A stretch of DNA of 64,000 nt from an uncultured bacterium (GCA_900553895.1 USFB01000003.1:43375-107374); one strand, 5' to 3'. Counted from the stretch's first letter, positions 1-8,278 are shown. Notes: generated by a model not told the origin, from the sequence alone. Translations and numbers: made by a program.

Positions 1-1377
1 CGTTCCTACAACAACTCCACCATACAATGATGCTTGTGTAGCGTTTGTAACAGTAGTTTTATCTGTTTTTACCAAATCTTTTTTTATACCAAAACCACCT
101 TTGATAAAATTAGAAATATATGTAGGAATGCTATTTGCATAATTTCCCAATGTTGTTATATTTAGTTTATTAATTTCTTGTTTTATTTCGGCTAATTTGT
201 CATTACCATAACCTGCTTCTTTCATTTGGCTTTCTATTTGAGAATAAAGCACATCTTTTGGATTTTCATAACTGTCTCCATGATATGAAACATTGCTCAA
301 ATTGCCTTTTGTATATGTGCTGATAACTTTTGTATCATAATAAACTGTTGTATCATTACTTGTTTGTGTTTCTTTTTTATATGTAGCTTTTGCACCAACA
401 CTTGTAGAATTTTGGAATAAAGAGGTTTCAGAATTGTTTTTATAACCAAGACTTACACCTAATTTTGATTTTGAATTGTCATTATCTTTTACAATCTTGC
501 CTTCTGCAACAGCAGAAACATTGCCTTGGTTAGAAAATTCTACATTTGCTTTAATAGCTGTCTTTCCACTAACATCAGAATCAAATGGAGTATTTGAGTT
601 GTAATCTCTTTTGTCCATTTCTCTGCCAAAAACAGATTCTTCTCTTAGAGCAAATTCTTGATATGACATCTTGCTACCGTCTTTAAGAGCAATATAGCCG
701 GTGTTTTCTAATGAACCGGACTTTTTATAAACTTCTCTAATAGCATCTTTGATATTATCAGCTTCTACTGTCAGTTGTTGGCTATAATTATTAAATACAT
801 ATTTATTATCATCAACTTGGTATAACAATGTTGCATGATTTCCTGCACCATTCATTTTACCACTAACCATAACGGCATTTACACCTGCATCTTGTAATGC
901 TTTCATTGCAAATTCATGAATTGTAGAACAAATAAAGTTGTTTAAACTTTCTTCTTCGTTGGTATTCAAAATTTTATTTAAAATCTCTTCTTGATTTGCA
1001 CCAACATTGCCATAATTTTTATTTTCATCATATTTTAAAGAAAAATCACCAAGAAGATGGTCTATTGTACCTTTTACAAGTTCAGGATTTTCTTTGTTTT
1101 CTTTGATGTAATTTGTAAGATATTCATAAGTTTCTTTTGCTGACTGATTATGTTCATTATAGAATTTTTTTAAATCATCAACACCAATTCCTTTGTAATC
1201 ATTACCTGTTTGTTGATATGTAGCACTAAAAGTATTATCATCTACACGAACATTTATTGTTGTTGCAGTGCTATCATAAGTAGGGCTTGTTTCTGATTTA
1301 CCATTAACTACCGGAGCATCATTTACATATGTTACATTAGCTTCAACTTCAACATTTTTCTTTTTATCAACTGGCAT
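1..1377 (-). CDS. Large hypothetical protein with transglutaminase-like Cys/His/Asn pattern, C-terminus cut by window edge
   Basis: The minus strand is open from an ATG at 1377 to base 1, giving 459 codons with no stop, so the C-terminus lies outside the window. Residues 150-197 resemble the core of the transglutaminase-like (papain-fold) superfamily: Cys150 at the head of a helix (CSTIHEFAMKAL), then DAGVNAVMVSG, then His181 in GNHATLLYQ, then YVFNNY with Asn196/197 where the family has Asp or Asn. Order and spacing fit a Cys-His-Asn triad, but no search was possible. The rest is Asn/Ser/Thr-rich and polar, with alternating strands towards the C-terminus (for example GVSLGYKNNSET). No signal peptide is seen. 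The upstream region has GAGGAT before the ATG and a GGCAATTT box 52 nt from it. Existence of the gene is secure; the enzyme class is tentative. Confidence 0.75.
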   Translation of the reverse strand, partial: MPVDKKKNVEVEANVTYVNDAPVVNGKSETSPTYDSTATTINVRVDDNTFSATYQQTGNDYKGIGVDDLKKFYNEHNQSAKETYEYLTNYIKENKENPELVKGTIDHLLGDFSLKYDENKNYGNVGANQEEILNKILNTNEEESLNNFICSTIHEFAMKALQDAGVNAVMVSGKMNGAGNHATLLYQVDDNKYVFNNYSQQLTVEADNIKDAIREVYKKSGSLENTGYIALKDGSKMSYQEFALREESVFGREMDKRDYNSNTPFDSDVSGKTAIKANVEFSNQGNVSAVAEGKIVKDNDNSKSKLGVSLGYKNNSETSLFQNSTSVGAKATYKKETQTSNDTTVYYDTKVISTYTKGNLSNVSYHGDSYENPKDVLYSQIESQMKEAGYGNDKLAEIKQEINKLNITTLGNYANSIPTYISNFIKGGFGIKKDLVKTDKTTVTNATQASLYGGVVVGT

Positions 1378-1428
1378 GAAATATCCTCTTTTATAACTCT
1401 TGTATATATAAAGTATTTAAGAGGAAAG

Positions 1429-1436
1429 AAATTGCC
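1429..1436 (-). promoter_or_regulatory. GGCAATTT box of the shared promoter-like module
   Basis: On the minus strand GGCAATTT lies 52 nt before the ATG at 1377. The same octamer lies at a similar distance before the genes starting at 2135 and 59890. Here the distal TAAAGTTT half is poor; only a TAAA-like stretch is left at about 1450-1457. Confidence 0.35.
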
Positions 1437-1492
1437 TATTCTCTTGTGTGATTTAATAAATCTTAATATAATTTTGTCGCAAAAAACATAAA

Positions 1493-1523
1493 GTCGTACT
1501 GAATATTTATTGTTCAATACGAC
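1493..1523 (-). terminator. Hairpin terminator downstream of the 1560-2135 gene
   Basis: GTCGTACTGAA and TTCAATACGAC form an 11-bp stem with one mismatch, flanked by AAA and TTTT on either side, so it can end transcription of the minus-strand gene that stops at 1560. The sequence belongs to the GTCGTRTTGAA palindrome family but lacks the GTAG foot. Confidence 0.6.
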
Positions 1524-1559
1524 TTTTAAAGCATCGATTTTTTATCTGCAATTATACTA

Positions 1560-2135
1560 TTACCAAACTATATCCAACGGTCCATTTTGAGGTTCTTTTG
1601 AAAAATCAGTTTTAGAATTTTTATTTGCATTATCTAAAAGTTCATTTTCTAATGAGATGTTATCAGTCGTAGCTTTACCATTGTCATTGAAAACCATTCT
1701 TTTTGACATAGTATTACCAGTTTTTGTTTGTTTTGAAAGAATTTTACCAGATTCATTATCTATTTCATAATATATGACTTCAATACCTTTGCCAAATCTA
1801 TCTTTACTCATAATTGTTCTATTATCATCAGTTTTTCGCAATGTAATTTTTATCTCTTCATATCCATCTTCAGTTTCTTCATAAGTTACAAATGAAGTAG
1901 TATTTGTTTCTATTTTTAGAGAATTTGGTTTTATATTTTTATAATGTCCATTAATCCATTCTTTTTCATTTTCAGGAATATTTGGTCTTTTATCATTTTT
2001 ATTAGCGTGAGTTTTATTTTCATTAACATTTTCATTAAAATTAAAAATAAGTCCCACTTTATTAGAATTGTTTTGTTCTGTTGCCGGACAACCATTCCAT
2101 AATGAATCAGAACGAATAGAATCTACTTGTAACAT
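1560..2135 (-). CDS. Hypothetical polar protein, 191 aa
   Basis: Not recognised as any known family. The start is supported by AAAGGAG about 7 nt before ATG. The protein has no hydrophobic segment. Its first 40 residues are Asn/Ser-rich with a NFNEN stretch, the region around 35-65 is very rich in Asn and Lys, and residues 70-165 alternate charged and hydrophobic positions (TTSFVTYEETEDG, IEVIYYEIDNESGK) as in a small beta-sheet domain. It has its own promoter-like module (TAAAGTTT, 12 nt, GGCAATTT at 2189-2216), shared with other lineage-specific genes here, and a hairpin terminator. Its neighbours are the transglutaminase-like gene on the same strand and a divergent radical-SAM gene. It may be a surface or secreted protein, but nothing proves this. 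Confidence 0.75.
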   Translation of the reverse strand: MLQVDSIRSDSLWNGCPATEQNNSNKVGLIFNFNENVNENKTHANKNDKRPNIPENEKEWINGHYKNIKPNSLKIETNTTSFVTYEETEDGYEEIKITLRKTDDNRTIMSKDRFGKGIEVIYYEIDNESGKILSKQTKTGNTMSKRMVFNDNGKATTDNISLENELLDNANKNSKTDFSKEPQNGPLDIVW

Positions 2136-2188
2136 TTTTGCTCCTTTTTATATCCTTGTATACTTTTCTAAAGTTATTTAATTAAGAA

Positions 2189-2216
2189 AAATTGCCAGTA
2201 TTGTAATAAAACTTTA
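2189..2216 (-). promoter_or_regulatory. Promoter-like module TAAAGTTT-N12-GGCAATTT
   Basis: Minus strand: TAAAGTTT (2216-2209), 12 nt, GGCAATTT (2196-2189), ending 54 nt before the ATG at 2135. Similar pairs with 13-nt spacing lie before the genes at 11421 and 59890. The layout recalls sigma28-type promoters (TAAA then GCCGATAA) without matching them exactly, so an alternative sigma factor is an inference. Confidence 0.45.
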
Positions 2217-2327
2217 CATGTTTTATACAATCTTTGTGGAGTAATTAAAAAAAAGCAATCGCATCACTAAAATATTGAAGTTTTTAGTAGGTAGCAAAAA
2301 ATATTTTTACACTTTTTTATATACGTA

Positions 2328-3542
2328 ATGAAACCGATGTCCAATATAAGTACATACATTAATAAAATTCCTAACTCTATTAAAGATAGCAAATATCCTT
2401 TAACAAAATTAAACCTCAAAAATTTAGAAGGGGTGCAAAGTGATATTTGTTTGTTTAACAGTGAAAAACCGTTAACGATGGACACAATTAGTTTTATTAC
2501 AAAAAGATTTGAAACTTTGAATTTATTTAGAGGTTGCACTGTTGGTTGCTCACATTGTTTAAAAGATGCAAAAACAGAAGATAATAGAAGCATTTTATTT
2601 GAAGATTTAGAGCGCTTCTTAGATGGATTTAAAACGCTTAATGAGCGTTTAGGATTCAATGTCTTTAATGGAAACAAATATTTAAGCATCGTTGATGATT
2701 CCAATCCGTCTGATTTCCCTATTTTGGGCAAAGATAGAAAACACAGTGTTGTTGAAGCTATCAAAGAAATTTATGAGAAATTAAATATTCCAGTATTATT
2801 TGTAACTTCCGGTTGGAATAAAGGTTCTCGCTATGCTCAAAAAGCTTCCGAAGAATTGGCGAATGCTATACAAAAAAATCCGTCTATGATTGAGGCTGTA
2901 GATATTTCCATAAACCCTTTTGTCGGAATTTTAGAAAAATCAAGAGAAGCAAGCAAAAATCATAATCAAGATAAAGCAGAGTTTTTGAGAAATGTTTATA
3001 CTTCAAGAATGGCGAACACATTAGCAACTTTCTTAAACGCATTTACAAGCAATAAAGCTCATATAATTTATCGTCACGCACCAAGTGCGGAAGGCAATGA
3101 ACTCATCGACGAAAATGCAGCAAAACAACTTTATGAAGAAATTTATGCAAAATTAAGAAAAATGGTTGGTTCAAAATTAGATGATATTCCAATGCTAAAA
3201 CCTGAACAACTTACGCATTTTGATAAATCACATCTTATTGAAGCTAGTGGACGCGGACGTAGATTTTTTAGAGCTGAAACTAACTTTTTAGAGCAACAAC
3301 AGCTTATCGATGAAGTGATTGACTGGGAAGGTTTGAGTGAGCGAGAAAAGTTCGAAAAACTCCGAGATGAAGCGTTAAAATGTATTGATATTAACGGTAA
3401 TGTATATACTACAATGCCTGCATCTAAAGTTGATTATATTTCAGCACCAATCGAACTAACACTTCCTACAAAAATTCAGCTTAATTATGAAAATAAAAAA
3501 CCAACAACTCCTGTTTTTAGCGATATTGATTTAGAAATTTAG
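2328..3542 (+). CDS. Orphan radical-SAM-like protein, 404 aa
   Basis: Residues 68-77 read RGCTVGCSHC, giving C70-x3-C74-x2-C77, the 4Fe-4S motif of radical SAM enzymes, on a FETLNLF strand as is usual. It is followed by LSIVDDSNPSDFP and, later, VLFVTSGWN and AVDISINPF, which can serve as later strands of a partial TIM barrel. No recognisable C-terminal SPASM, B12 or TRAM domain is seen, so the substrate is unknown. The start codon is uncertain: Met1 and Met4 are both possible and neither has a good Shine-Dalgarno. It lies convergent (11-nt gap) to the tagged protein ending at 3554 and divergent from the hypothetical gene at 2135. Other explanations for the three cysteines, such as a simple Fe-S or zinc site, remain possible. 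Confidence 0.8.
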   Translation: MKPMSNISTYINKIPNSIKDSKYPLTKLNLKNLEGVQSDICLFNSEKPLTMDTISFITKRFETLNLFRGCTVGCSHCLKDAKTEDNRSILFEDLERFLDGFKTLNERLGFNVFNGNKYLSIVDDSNPSDFPILGKDRKHSVVEAIKEIYEKLNIPVLFVTSGWNKGSRYAQKASEELANAIQKNPSMIEAVDISINPFVGILEKSREASKNHNQDKAEFLRNVYTSRMANTLATFLNAFTSNKAHIIYRHAPSAEGNELIDENAAKQLYEEIYAKLRKMVGSKLDDIPMLKPEQLTHFDKSHLIEASGRGRRFFRAETNFLEQQQLIDEVIDWEGLSEREKFEKLRDEALKCIDINGNVYTTMPASKVDYISAPIELTLPTKIQLNYENKKPTTPVFSDIDLEI

Positions 3543-3553
3543 AAAAGTATTTT

Positions 3554-4297
3554 TTATAACTTCTTTAAAATTTTATGACCTTCCTGAACCAAATCACGAA
3601 CTTGTACTGGAGTAATGAAGCCTAACTTTAATTTTTTAGAATTCAATTTATCAACAAGTGCTTTTAATTGTTTTTCGATTCCGAAGTCAACTGTGTCTGA
3701 ATTTTCAATTTTTTGAACCATTTCTAAAATAGTAGCTTTATCTTCCGGTTGAAATTTATCCAAATCAGAATTTCTAACAATTGTAGAAACTGTTTTTTTG
3801 ATTCCTTCAACAAAATTTTTGTGCTGTTCTTCTGATAAAATACCTTGTTTTGGAGTAAACTTTTTCATTCTATTTGCACAAATAAGAGTCATAATAGGGT
3901 CTTTAAGTTCGTCCATTTTTTGAACTTCTTCTCTTAGCATTTTGCTATCAGCTTGGCAAGTTGGAGAAAGTTTTTTTCTTAAATTACTTGCAGTTTCTTC
4001 ATCTCCAAAAAATTCCATAACATTATGCTCAGATGCATTTTGAATAGCACAAGTAAATTTTGATAAAAAACCTGCCATTCTCGTACTCATTGGATTGTCT
4101 AATTCAGGATACTTAAGTCTATCAAGAAGCTTTTGCTCTACCATTTGTCTGCGTTGTTCTTCCATTTGTCTGCGTTCTTCTCTAAGGCGCCTAAGTTCAC
4201 GAAGTTCTGCTTCTCTATGTGCGTTAGATTTAAAGTTAATTGTATTCATTTTAGTTACATTTATTATATTGTTATTTTGTATTGATTGAATTCTCAT
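3554..4297 (-). CDS. Tagged hypothetical protein with N-terminal coiled coil, 247 aa
   Basis: The protein begins MRIQSIQNNN and then NTINFKS, the same leader style as the three genes upstream on this strand. Residues 27-63 are a highly charged Arg/Glu heptad-like stretch (ELRRLREERRQ, then MEEQRRQ twice over) predicted to form a coiled coil. The remainder is alpha-helical and Lys-rich with no membrane segment and no motif I recognise. The start is well supported by an AAAGGGAA purine run just before ATG. It is the last gene of a four-gene minus-strand run of tagged proteins, and the palindrome at 4336-4366 separates it from the previous gene. Function unknown; a structural or secreted protein would fit the coiled coil. 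Confidence 0.8.
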   Translation of the reverse strand: MRIQSIQNNNIINVTKMNTINFKSNAHREAELRELRRLREERRQMEEQRRQMVEQKLLDRLKYPELDNPMSTRMAGFLSKFTCAIQNASEHNVMEFFGDEETASNLRKKLSPTCQADSKMLREEVQKMDELKDPIMTLICANRMKKFTPKQGILSEEQHKNFVEGIKKTVSTIVRNSDLDKFQPEDKATILEMVQKIENSDTVDFGIEKQLKALVDKLNSKKLKLGFITPVQVRDLVQEGHKILKKL

Positions 4298-4335
4298 TTC
4301 CCTTTTTCCTTTTTCGTTAATCTTTCTTTTGTTTT

Positions 4336-4366
4336 GTCGTATTGAATATCAATAGTTCAAGAAGAC
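4336..4366. repeat. Decayed copy of the GTCGTRTTGAA palindrome
   Basis: GTCGTATTGAA is followed by TTCAAGAAGAC, so the right arm has mismatches against the TTCAACACGAC seen in intact copies. The right flank is CGAT where intact copies have CTAC. Confidence 0.5.
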
Positions 4367-4381
4367 CGATTACTTATATTA

Positions 4382-5911
4382 CTAAAGATATTCAGATAAA
4401 TATTGTCCGTATTTGTTTTTAAAATTTCGTTGAAAACTCCACTCTTGATTGAGAGAATTTACAAGATGCAACAATTTTGCACCATTATATTCCATCTTGA
4501 ATAATGGGGATTTAAAGCCGTATTTACATTCTTCAACTGCCCTCATTGAAAACGCTTTTATTGCGTCTTCCAAGTCTACAAACTCAAAATTCAATTCATT
4601 AACTTGTTTTTTGAACCTATCATTTTCTATTCTATTATACGCATAATCTAAATCTCTTGAATAGTTAAGTTTTTTGCCTTTTAACAATTCTAATAATTCA
4701 GTATCTTCGGAATTAAAAATCTTTTCAACTACAGAAATTCCATTTTCGTCAACCTTGTTGTAATCAATATTTGTAAGCTTTTTAAGTTTAGCAATTACTT
4801 CTTGTCTTTCGTCATTAGAAGCATTATCTATTAAATAATCAATTGCTTTTGAGATAAAATCAGTTGAGTTTAGACTTTGACCGAATGATTTCTGTACCAT
4901 TTCTAAGTCTAAAGTTTTACTAATATTCAACTCATCTTCTGACATACGACTGATAACATTTTCCATTTCGGCTTTTTGGTTTCTTTCAGCTTTACTAACG
5001 ACTGGAATAAATTCGCCACGAACCTTAATGCATTCTTCTTTTGCATCTGAGATGAAACGAATTAAATTTCGAGCCGTTTCATCAATTATTTGGTCTACCC
5101 TTAGATAATCCATAACGCTCCTACCGTCACCTTTATCTTCAAAAACAGTCACCAAAACTCTTGGCAAATCTTTAAGAGCCATATATATGTTATACAAGAT
5201 GTCCATATTTTCAACAGTTGCTTTTGAATGTATTGGTAATTTACCATCGTTATTTCTTGTCAAATATACTTCTGCTAAAGCTTCAGGATAATCTCTTAAA
5301 TACTCATTCATTCTGTTTATATCATTCTCTTTTAAAAACTTGTGAGCCGGAATATTACCATCTTTATCCGGTGTAGTCATTTGTTTTATAAAGACATTCA
5401 TAGAAGCTTCATCCAATAAAGGTTTGGTACTGTATGGACTCAATAACATCAAATCTAATTTGCCGGATTGAAAATATTCATTTATATTATCCTTGTAAAT
5501 TTCTCGAATATCATCCGAAGTGTTTTTATCTTCAATTACTTCTCTTGCATTATCAACGATTTCATCTTCCAATCTTTCTTTTAAACTTCTTTTATACTCT
5601 TTTAGTTCTTTTAGTGGAACCGGATAAGTTGTTGCACCGGCTAAAACAGTTTTACCTTTTTTGTTTTTTTCAACTTTTTCTCCGGCTTGGATTATTAAAT
5701 CTTCAAAAGATGTAAAAAGACCGCAAATTGCGCCCAAAAAGCATGAAACAGTGCAACTTTTTTTTGGAGTTACAAGAACTTCAAACGAATCTGCGCATTC
5801 TTGAATTCCAGTTTTTTGCAATATTTCAGGAGTCAATTTCTTCAATATTCTTTTATTTCCATGCAAGCCTTGGAAGTTTGTATTGTTATTTTGTATTTGT
5901 TGGATTTTCAT
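4382..5911 (-). CDS. Tagged ankyrin-like repeat protein, 509 aa (paralogue A)
   Basis: Begins MKIQQIQNNNTNFQG, then LHGNKRILKKLTPEILQKTG and QECADSFEVLV, nearly identical to the next gene upstream. Residues about 180-270 hold degenerate ankyrin-like units (DKDGNIPAHKFL, NNDGKLPIHS, GDGRSVMDYL). The C-terminal part from about 365 (TNIDYNKVDENGISVVEKIFNSED, in pieces, then DYAYNRIEND) is shared with both upstream paralogues. Residues 52-70 contain four cysteines and a hydrophobic run (CTVSCFLGAICGLF) that the others lack, possibly a membrane-inserting or lipid-contact segment. The start has a purine-rich ribosome site. Ankyrin-like repeats bind proteins, so an effector or scaffold is plausible; catalytic activity is not indicated. 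Confidence 0.85.
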   Translation of the reverse strand: MKIQQIQNNNTNFQGLHGNKRILKKLTPEILQKTGIQECADSFEVLVTPKKSCTVSCFLGAICGLFTSFEDLIIQAGEKVEKNKKGKTVLAGATTYPVPLKELKEYKRSLKERLEDEIVDNAREVIEDKNTSDDIREIYKDNINEYFQSGKLDLMLLSPYSTKPLLDEASMNVFIKQMTTPDKDGNIPAHKFLKENDINRMNEYLRDYPEALAEVYLTRNNDGKLPIHSKATVENMDILYNIYMALKDLPRVLVTVFEDKGDGRSVMDYLRVDQIIDETARNLIRFISDAKEECIKVRGEFIPVVSKAERNQKAEMENVISRMSEDELNISKTLDLEMVQKSFGQSLNSTDFISKAIDYLIDNASNDERQEVIAKLKKLTNIDYNKVDENGISVVEKIFNSEDTELLELLKGKKLNYSRDLDYAYNRIENDRFKKQVNELNFEFVDLEDAIKAFSMRAVEECKYGFKSPLFKMEYNGAKLLHLVNSLNQEWSFQRNFKNKYGQYLSEYL

Positions 5912-5946
5912 TTCCCTTTTCCTTTTTCGTTATTTTTTTTGTTTTT

Positions 5947-5981
5947 GTCGTGTTGAATGTCAATCGTTCAACACGACCTAC
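5947..5981 (-). repeat. REP-like palindrome with GTAG foot
   Basis: Read on the minus strand: GTAG, then GTCGTGTTGAA, a 9-nt loop and TTCAACACGAC, an 11-bp perfect stem. It lies between two paralogous tagged genes. A tetranucleotide GTAG at the 5' foot of an imperfect hairpin is the hallmark of REPs moved by RAYT transposases. Confidence 0.7.
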
Positions 5982-5984
5982 ATT

Positions 5985-7373
5985 CTACATTTTTGAAAGA
6001 TAATCTTTACATTCTGCTTCTAGCTTAGGATTTCCGTATTTGTAAATCAATTCCTGCAATTGTTCACCATTATAATATCTTTTATATAGTGGAGACTCCG
6101 CTATTAACTTAATTGCTTCTGCGGAATTTAATTTTACAGCCTTTTCAAGATCTCTAAAATCAAATAATAAACTATCAATTTTTTCCTTGAACTCTTTATT
6201 CTCAATTCTTTCGTATGCATAATCAAGTTCCGGTCGATAGATAATAGGTTTTTTGCCTAAAAGTTCAATAAAATTCATATCTTCAGCATTCATGACATGC
6301 TCTATAACTGAAATTCCATTTTCGTCAGCCTTATCATAATCTATATTCGGAATTTTTCTCAATTCTTCGATTATAGTTTTATATTCTTCCGGTTTTGCTT
6401 CATTAATTGCAAAACCAACGATTTTACTGATATTATTGGTACGATTCATTGACAAACCATAAGATGATTGCATATACGCAACTTTTAGAATATTCATTAT
6501 ATTCTCAAAATTAAATTCTGTATCTATTTTTTTATTTAATTGTTCTGCAAACCTTTGAAGCAACTTACTTGCATATTCATCATAACTGTCATTTTTTGTA
6601 ATTGAAACTAAAGAATCTACTAAAGTTTTACCTTGTTTATTAGGTGTTTCAAAAATTGTTTTTATGTACTGAGGATAGCAACTCAAATTTTCCATAAGAG
6701 CATACTGCAAATATGGACTTTTCATAATCGAAGGATTATGAATAGGCAGTTCTCCTTCTTTATTTTTAATTAAACAAGCTTTCAGTAAGTTTTGAGGCTT
6801 TAATTTCAATATATCAACCGCATTACGCATTTCTTGAGGATCTGCCTTATGTAATGGTGTATTGCCGTCTTTATCTTGAACAAAATATTTTGGTGCTAAA
6901 GTTGATTCAACATACTCTAAGTATTCTTTTTCAGGAAGAATCTTTGATAATTGTCTGAAATCAAACATAGATTTATCAATTTTTCCTTCTTGTATATATC
7001 GATATATTGTATTATAGCGTTTTTGATCAATAAACCAGACAGAAATGTGCCATTTGACATCTTCAAAAAGTTCACCATCTTTCAAGCGTGAGATATCTTT
7101 TTGATATGTTAAAGGTTTTATTATAGTAAATTTTCCATTCTTTCCTTTTGTTATATCTTCTCCTACTTGACACATTGGTTTTCCATAATGTCTGAATAAT
7201 CTATGAATAAATGAGTCTTCGTGTTCTCCTTTTACCAAAACTTCAAACTTGTCAGCACATTCTTGAAGTCCTGTTTTTTGTAATATTTCAGGAGTTAATT
7301 TCTTCAATACTCTTTTATTTCCATGTAAGCCTTGAAAATTTGTATTATTATTTTGTATTTGTTGGATTTTCAT
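5985..7373 (-). CDS. Tagged ankyrin-like repeat protein, 462 aa (paralogue B)
   Basis: The open frame extends upstream to 7436, but those 21 codons run through the palindrome and leader. The ATG at 7373 follows a purine-rich site and opens with MKIQQIQNNNTNFQG as in the paralogues, so it is chosen. The first 50 residues match paralogue A almost exactly (KKLTPEILQKTG, QECADKFEVLV). The middle has ankyrin-like units (DKDGNTPLHKADPQ, NKEGELPIHNPS, NKQGKTLVDSL). The C-terminal third, including IDYDKADENGISVIEH and LDYAYERIENKEF, is shared by all three paralogues. Divergence is concentrated in the middle, consistent with tandem duplication followed by diversifying change. Soluble; no signal peptide. 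Function unknown. Confidence 0.85.
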   Translation of the reverse strand: MKIQQIQNNNTNFQGLHGNKRVLKKLTPEILQKTGLQECADKFEVLVKGEHEDSFIHRLFRHYGKPMCQVGEDITKGKNGKFTIIKPLTYQKDISRLKDGELFEDVKWHISVWFIDQKRYNTIYRYIQEGKIDKSMFDFRQLSKILPEKEYLEYVESTLAPKYFVQDKDGNTPLHKADPQEMRNAVDILKLKPQNLLKACLIKNKEGELPIHNPSIMKSPYLQYALMENLSCYPQYIKTIFETPNKQGKTLVDSLVSITKNDSYDEYASKLLQRFAEQLNKKIDTEFNFENIMNILKVAYMQSSYGLSMNRTNNISKIVGFAINEAKPEEYKTIIEELRKIPNIDYDKADENGISVIEHVMNAEDMNFIELLGKKPIIYRPELDYAYERIENKEFKEKIDSLLFDFRDLEKAVKLNSAEAIKLIAESPLYKRYYNGEQLQELIYKYGNPKLEAECKDYLSKM

Positions 7374-7408
7374 TTCTTTTTCCCTTTTTGTATTAATCTT
7401 TTGTTTTT

Positions 7409-7439
7409 GTCGTATTGAACAATTTTCATTCAACACAAT
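7409..7439. repeat. Partly decayed GTCGTRTTGAA palindrome
   Basis: GTCGTATTGAA then TTCAACACAAT: the last bases of the right arm have changed, and the CTAC flank has become CTAT. It sits at the same place relative to the gene as the intact copies at 5947 and 8279. Confidence 0.5.
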
Positions 7440-7451
7440 CTATTTGTATTT

Positions 7452-8246
7452 TTAAATAAATGAAAGAAATGGGTCATAGATTTGTGTAAAATCTTCATAA
7501 AAAATAACACTTTTAGAATCTAATGCAATTTCGGTTAGTTCTTTTCCTTGAACTTCTCGCTTATAAAATGGAGATACAAAATCATCAATAAGAGATTTTA
7601 TTTTATCCAAATTCTCACTTTTTACAGCATCTTTTAAATTCTTAAAATTTAAATTTAATTTATCAACTTCTTGTTTGAATTCATTATTCTCAATTCTTTC
7701 ATACGTAAAATCTAATGGCGGATAATAATTGAGTTGTGTTTTATTTACTAAATTTAAAAGTTCAAAATCTTCTGCATTCAAGATATGTTCTAAGATTGAA
7801 ATATCATTTTTATCAACTCTGTTATAATCAATTTTTGGCAGTTGTAGCATTTTCTGAATAATAGTAGATTTTTCTTCCGGCTTTGCTTCATTAATCAAAT
7901 AATTAATTGTATTAATTATAAATTCTGAATCAAGTTTTTTGCCTTTTGATTTTTGAACAACACTATTTGATAAAACTCCTAAAATATTTTTCGTAGTGGA
8001 GGTTGCTTCTGATATAACCGTTTCTGTTTTTTGCACTGAATTGTTTATATAACTGTTAAACCAATTATCGTACCACTCTTTATTTGGCTGTTTTACCTCT
8101 TGTGCAACTTGCTTTTTATTTTCTTGTATCACATTCTCAGCAAATCTTTGAGCTATTTTTTCTCCTTCTTGCATTTTCTGCATTCTGACAAGTTTATGTC
8201 CAAGCCCTTGAAAATTTGTATTATTTTGTATTTGTTGAATTCTCAT
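7452..8246 (-). CDS. Tagged protein sharing the C-terminal module, 264 aa (paralogue C)
   Basis: The frame runs up to 8306, but codons before 8246 lie in the REP-like palindrome. The ATG at 8246 has AAAGGGA upstream and starts MRIQQIQNNTNFQGLGHK, so it is preferred. The protein lacks the KKLTPEILQ block and the ankyrin-like centre of paralogues A and B and keeps only the leader and the C-terminal module (PKIDYNRVDKNDISILEH, LDFTYERIENNEF, FKNLKDAVKSENLDKIKSLI). It looks like a shortened duplicate produced by deletion of the middle. No membrane segment or catalytic motif is seen. Function unknown. Confidence 0.8.
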   Translation of the reverse strand: MRIQQIQNNTNFQGLGHKLVRMQKMQEGEKIAQRFAENVIQENKKQVAQEVKQPNKEWYDNWFNSYINNSVQKTETVISEATSTTKNILGVLSNSVVQKSKGKKLDSEFIINTINYLINEAKPEEKSTIIQKMLQLPKIDYNRVDKNDISILEHILNAEDFELLNLVNKTQLNYYPPLDFTYERIENNEFKQEVDKLNLNFKNLKDAVKSENLDKIKSLIDDFVSPFYKREVQGKELTEIALDSKSVIFYEDFTQIYDPFLSFI

Positions 8247-8278
8247 TTTTTTCCCTTTTTCGTTATTTTTTTGTTTTT

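Noticed and set aside
1332..1517. 61-codon frame upstream of the first gene
   Set aside because: It overlaps the start of the transglutaminase-like gene and the hairpin terminator and has no ribosome site.
2189..2216. Sigma54 promoter reading of the GGCAATTT box
   Set aside because: TGGCA is present in one case but no TTGC follows at the required distance in any copy.
2328..8246. The radical-SAM gene and tagged genes as a RiPP precursor and maturase set
   Set aside because: The tagged proteins are 264-509 aa with folded-looking bodies, several lie far from the radical-SAM gene, and no core peptide or protease/transporter gene is present. Kept only as a weak alternative.
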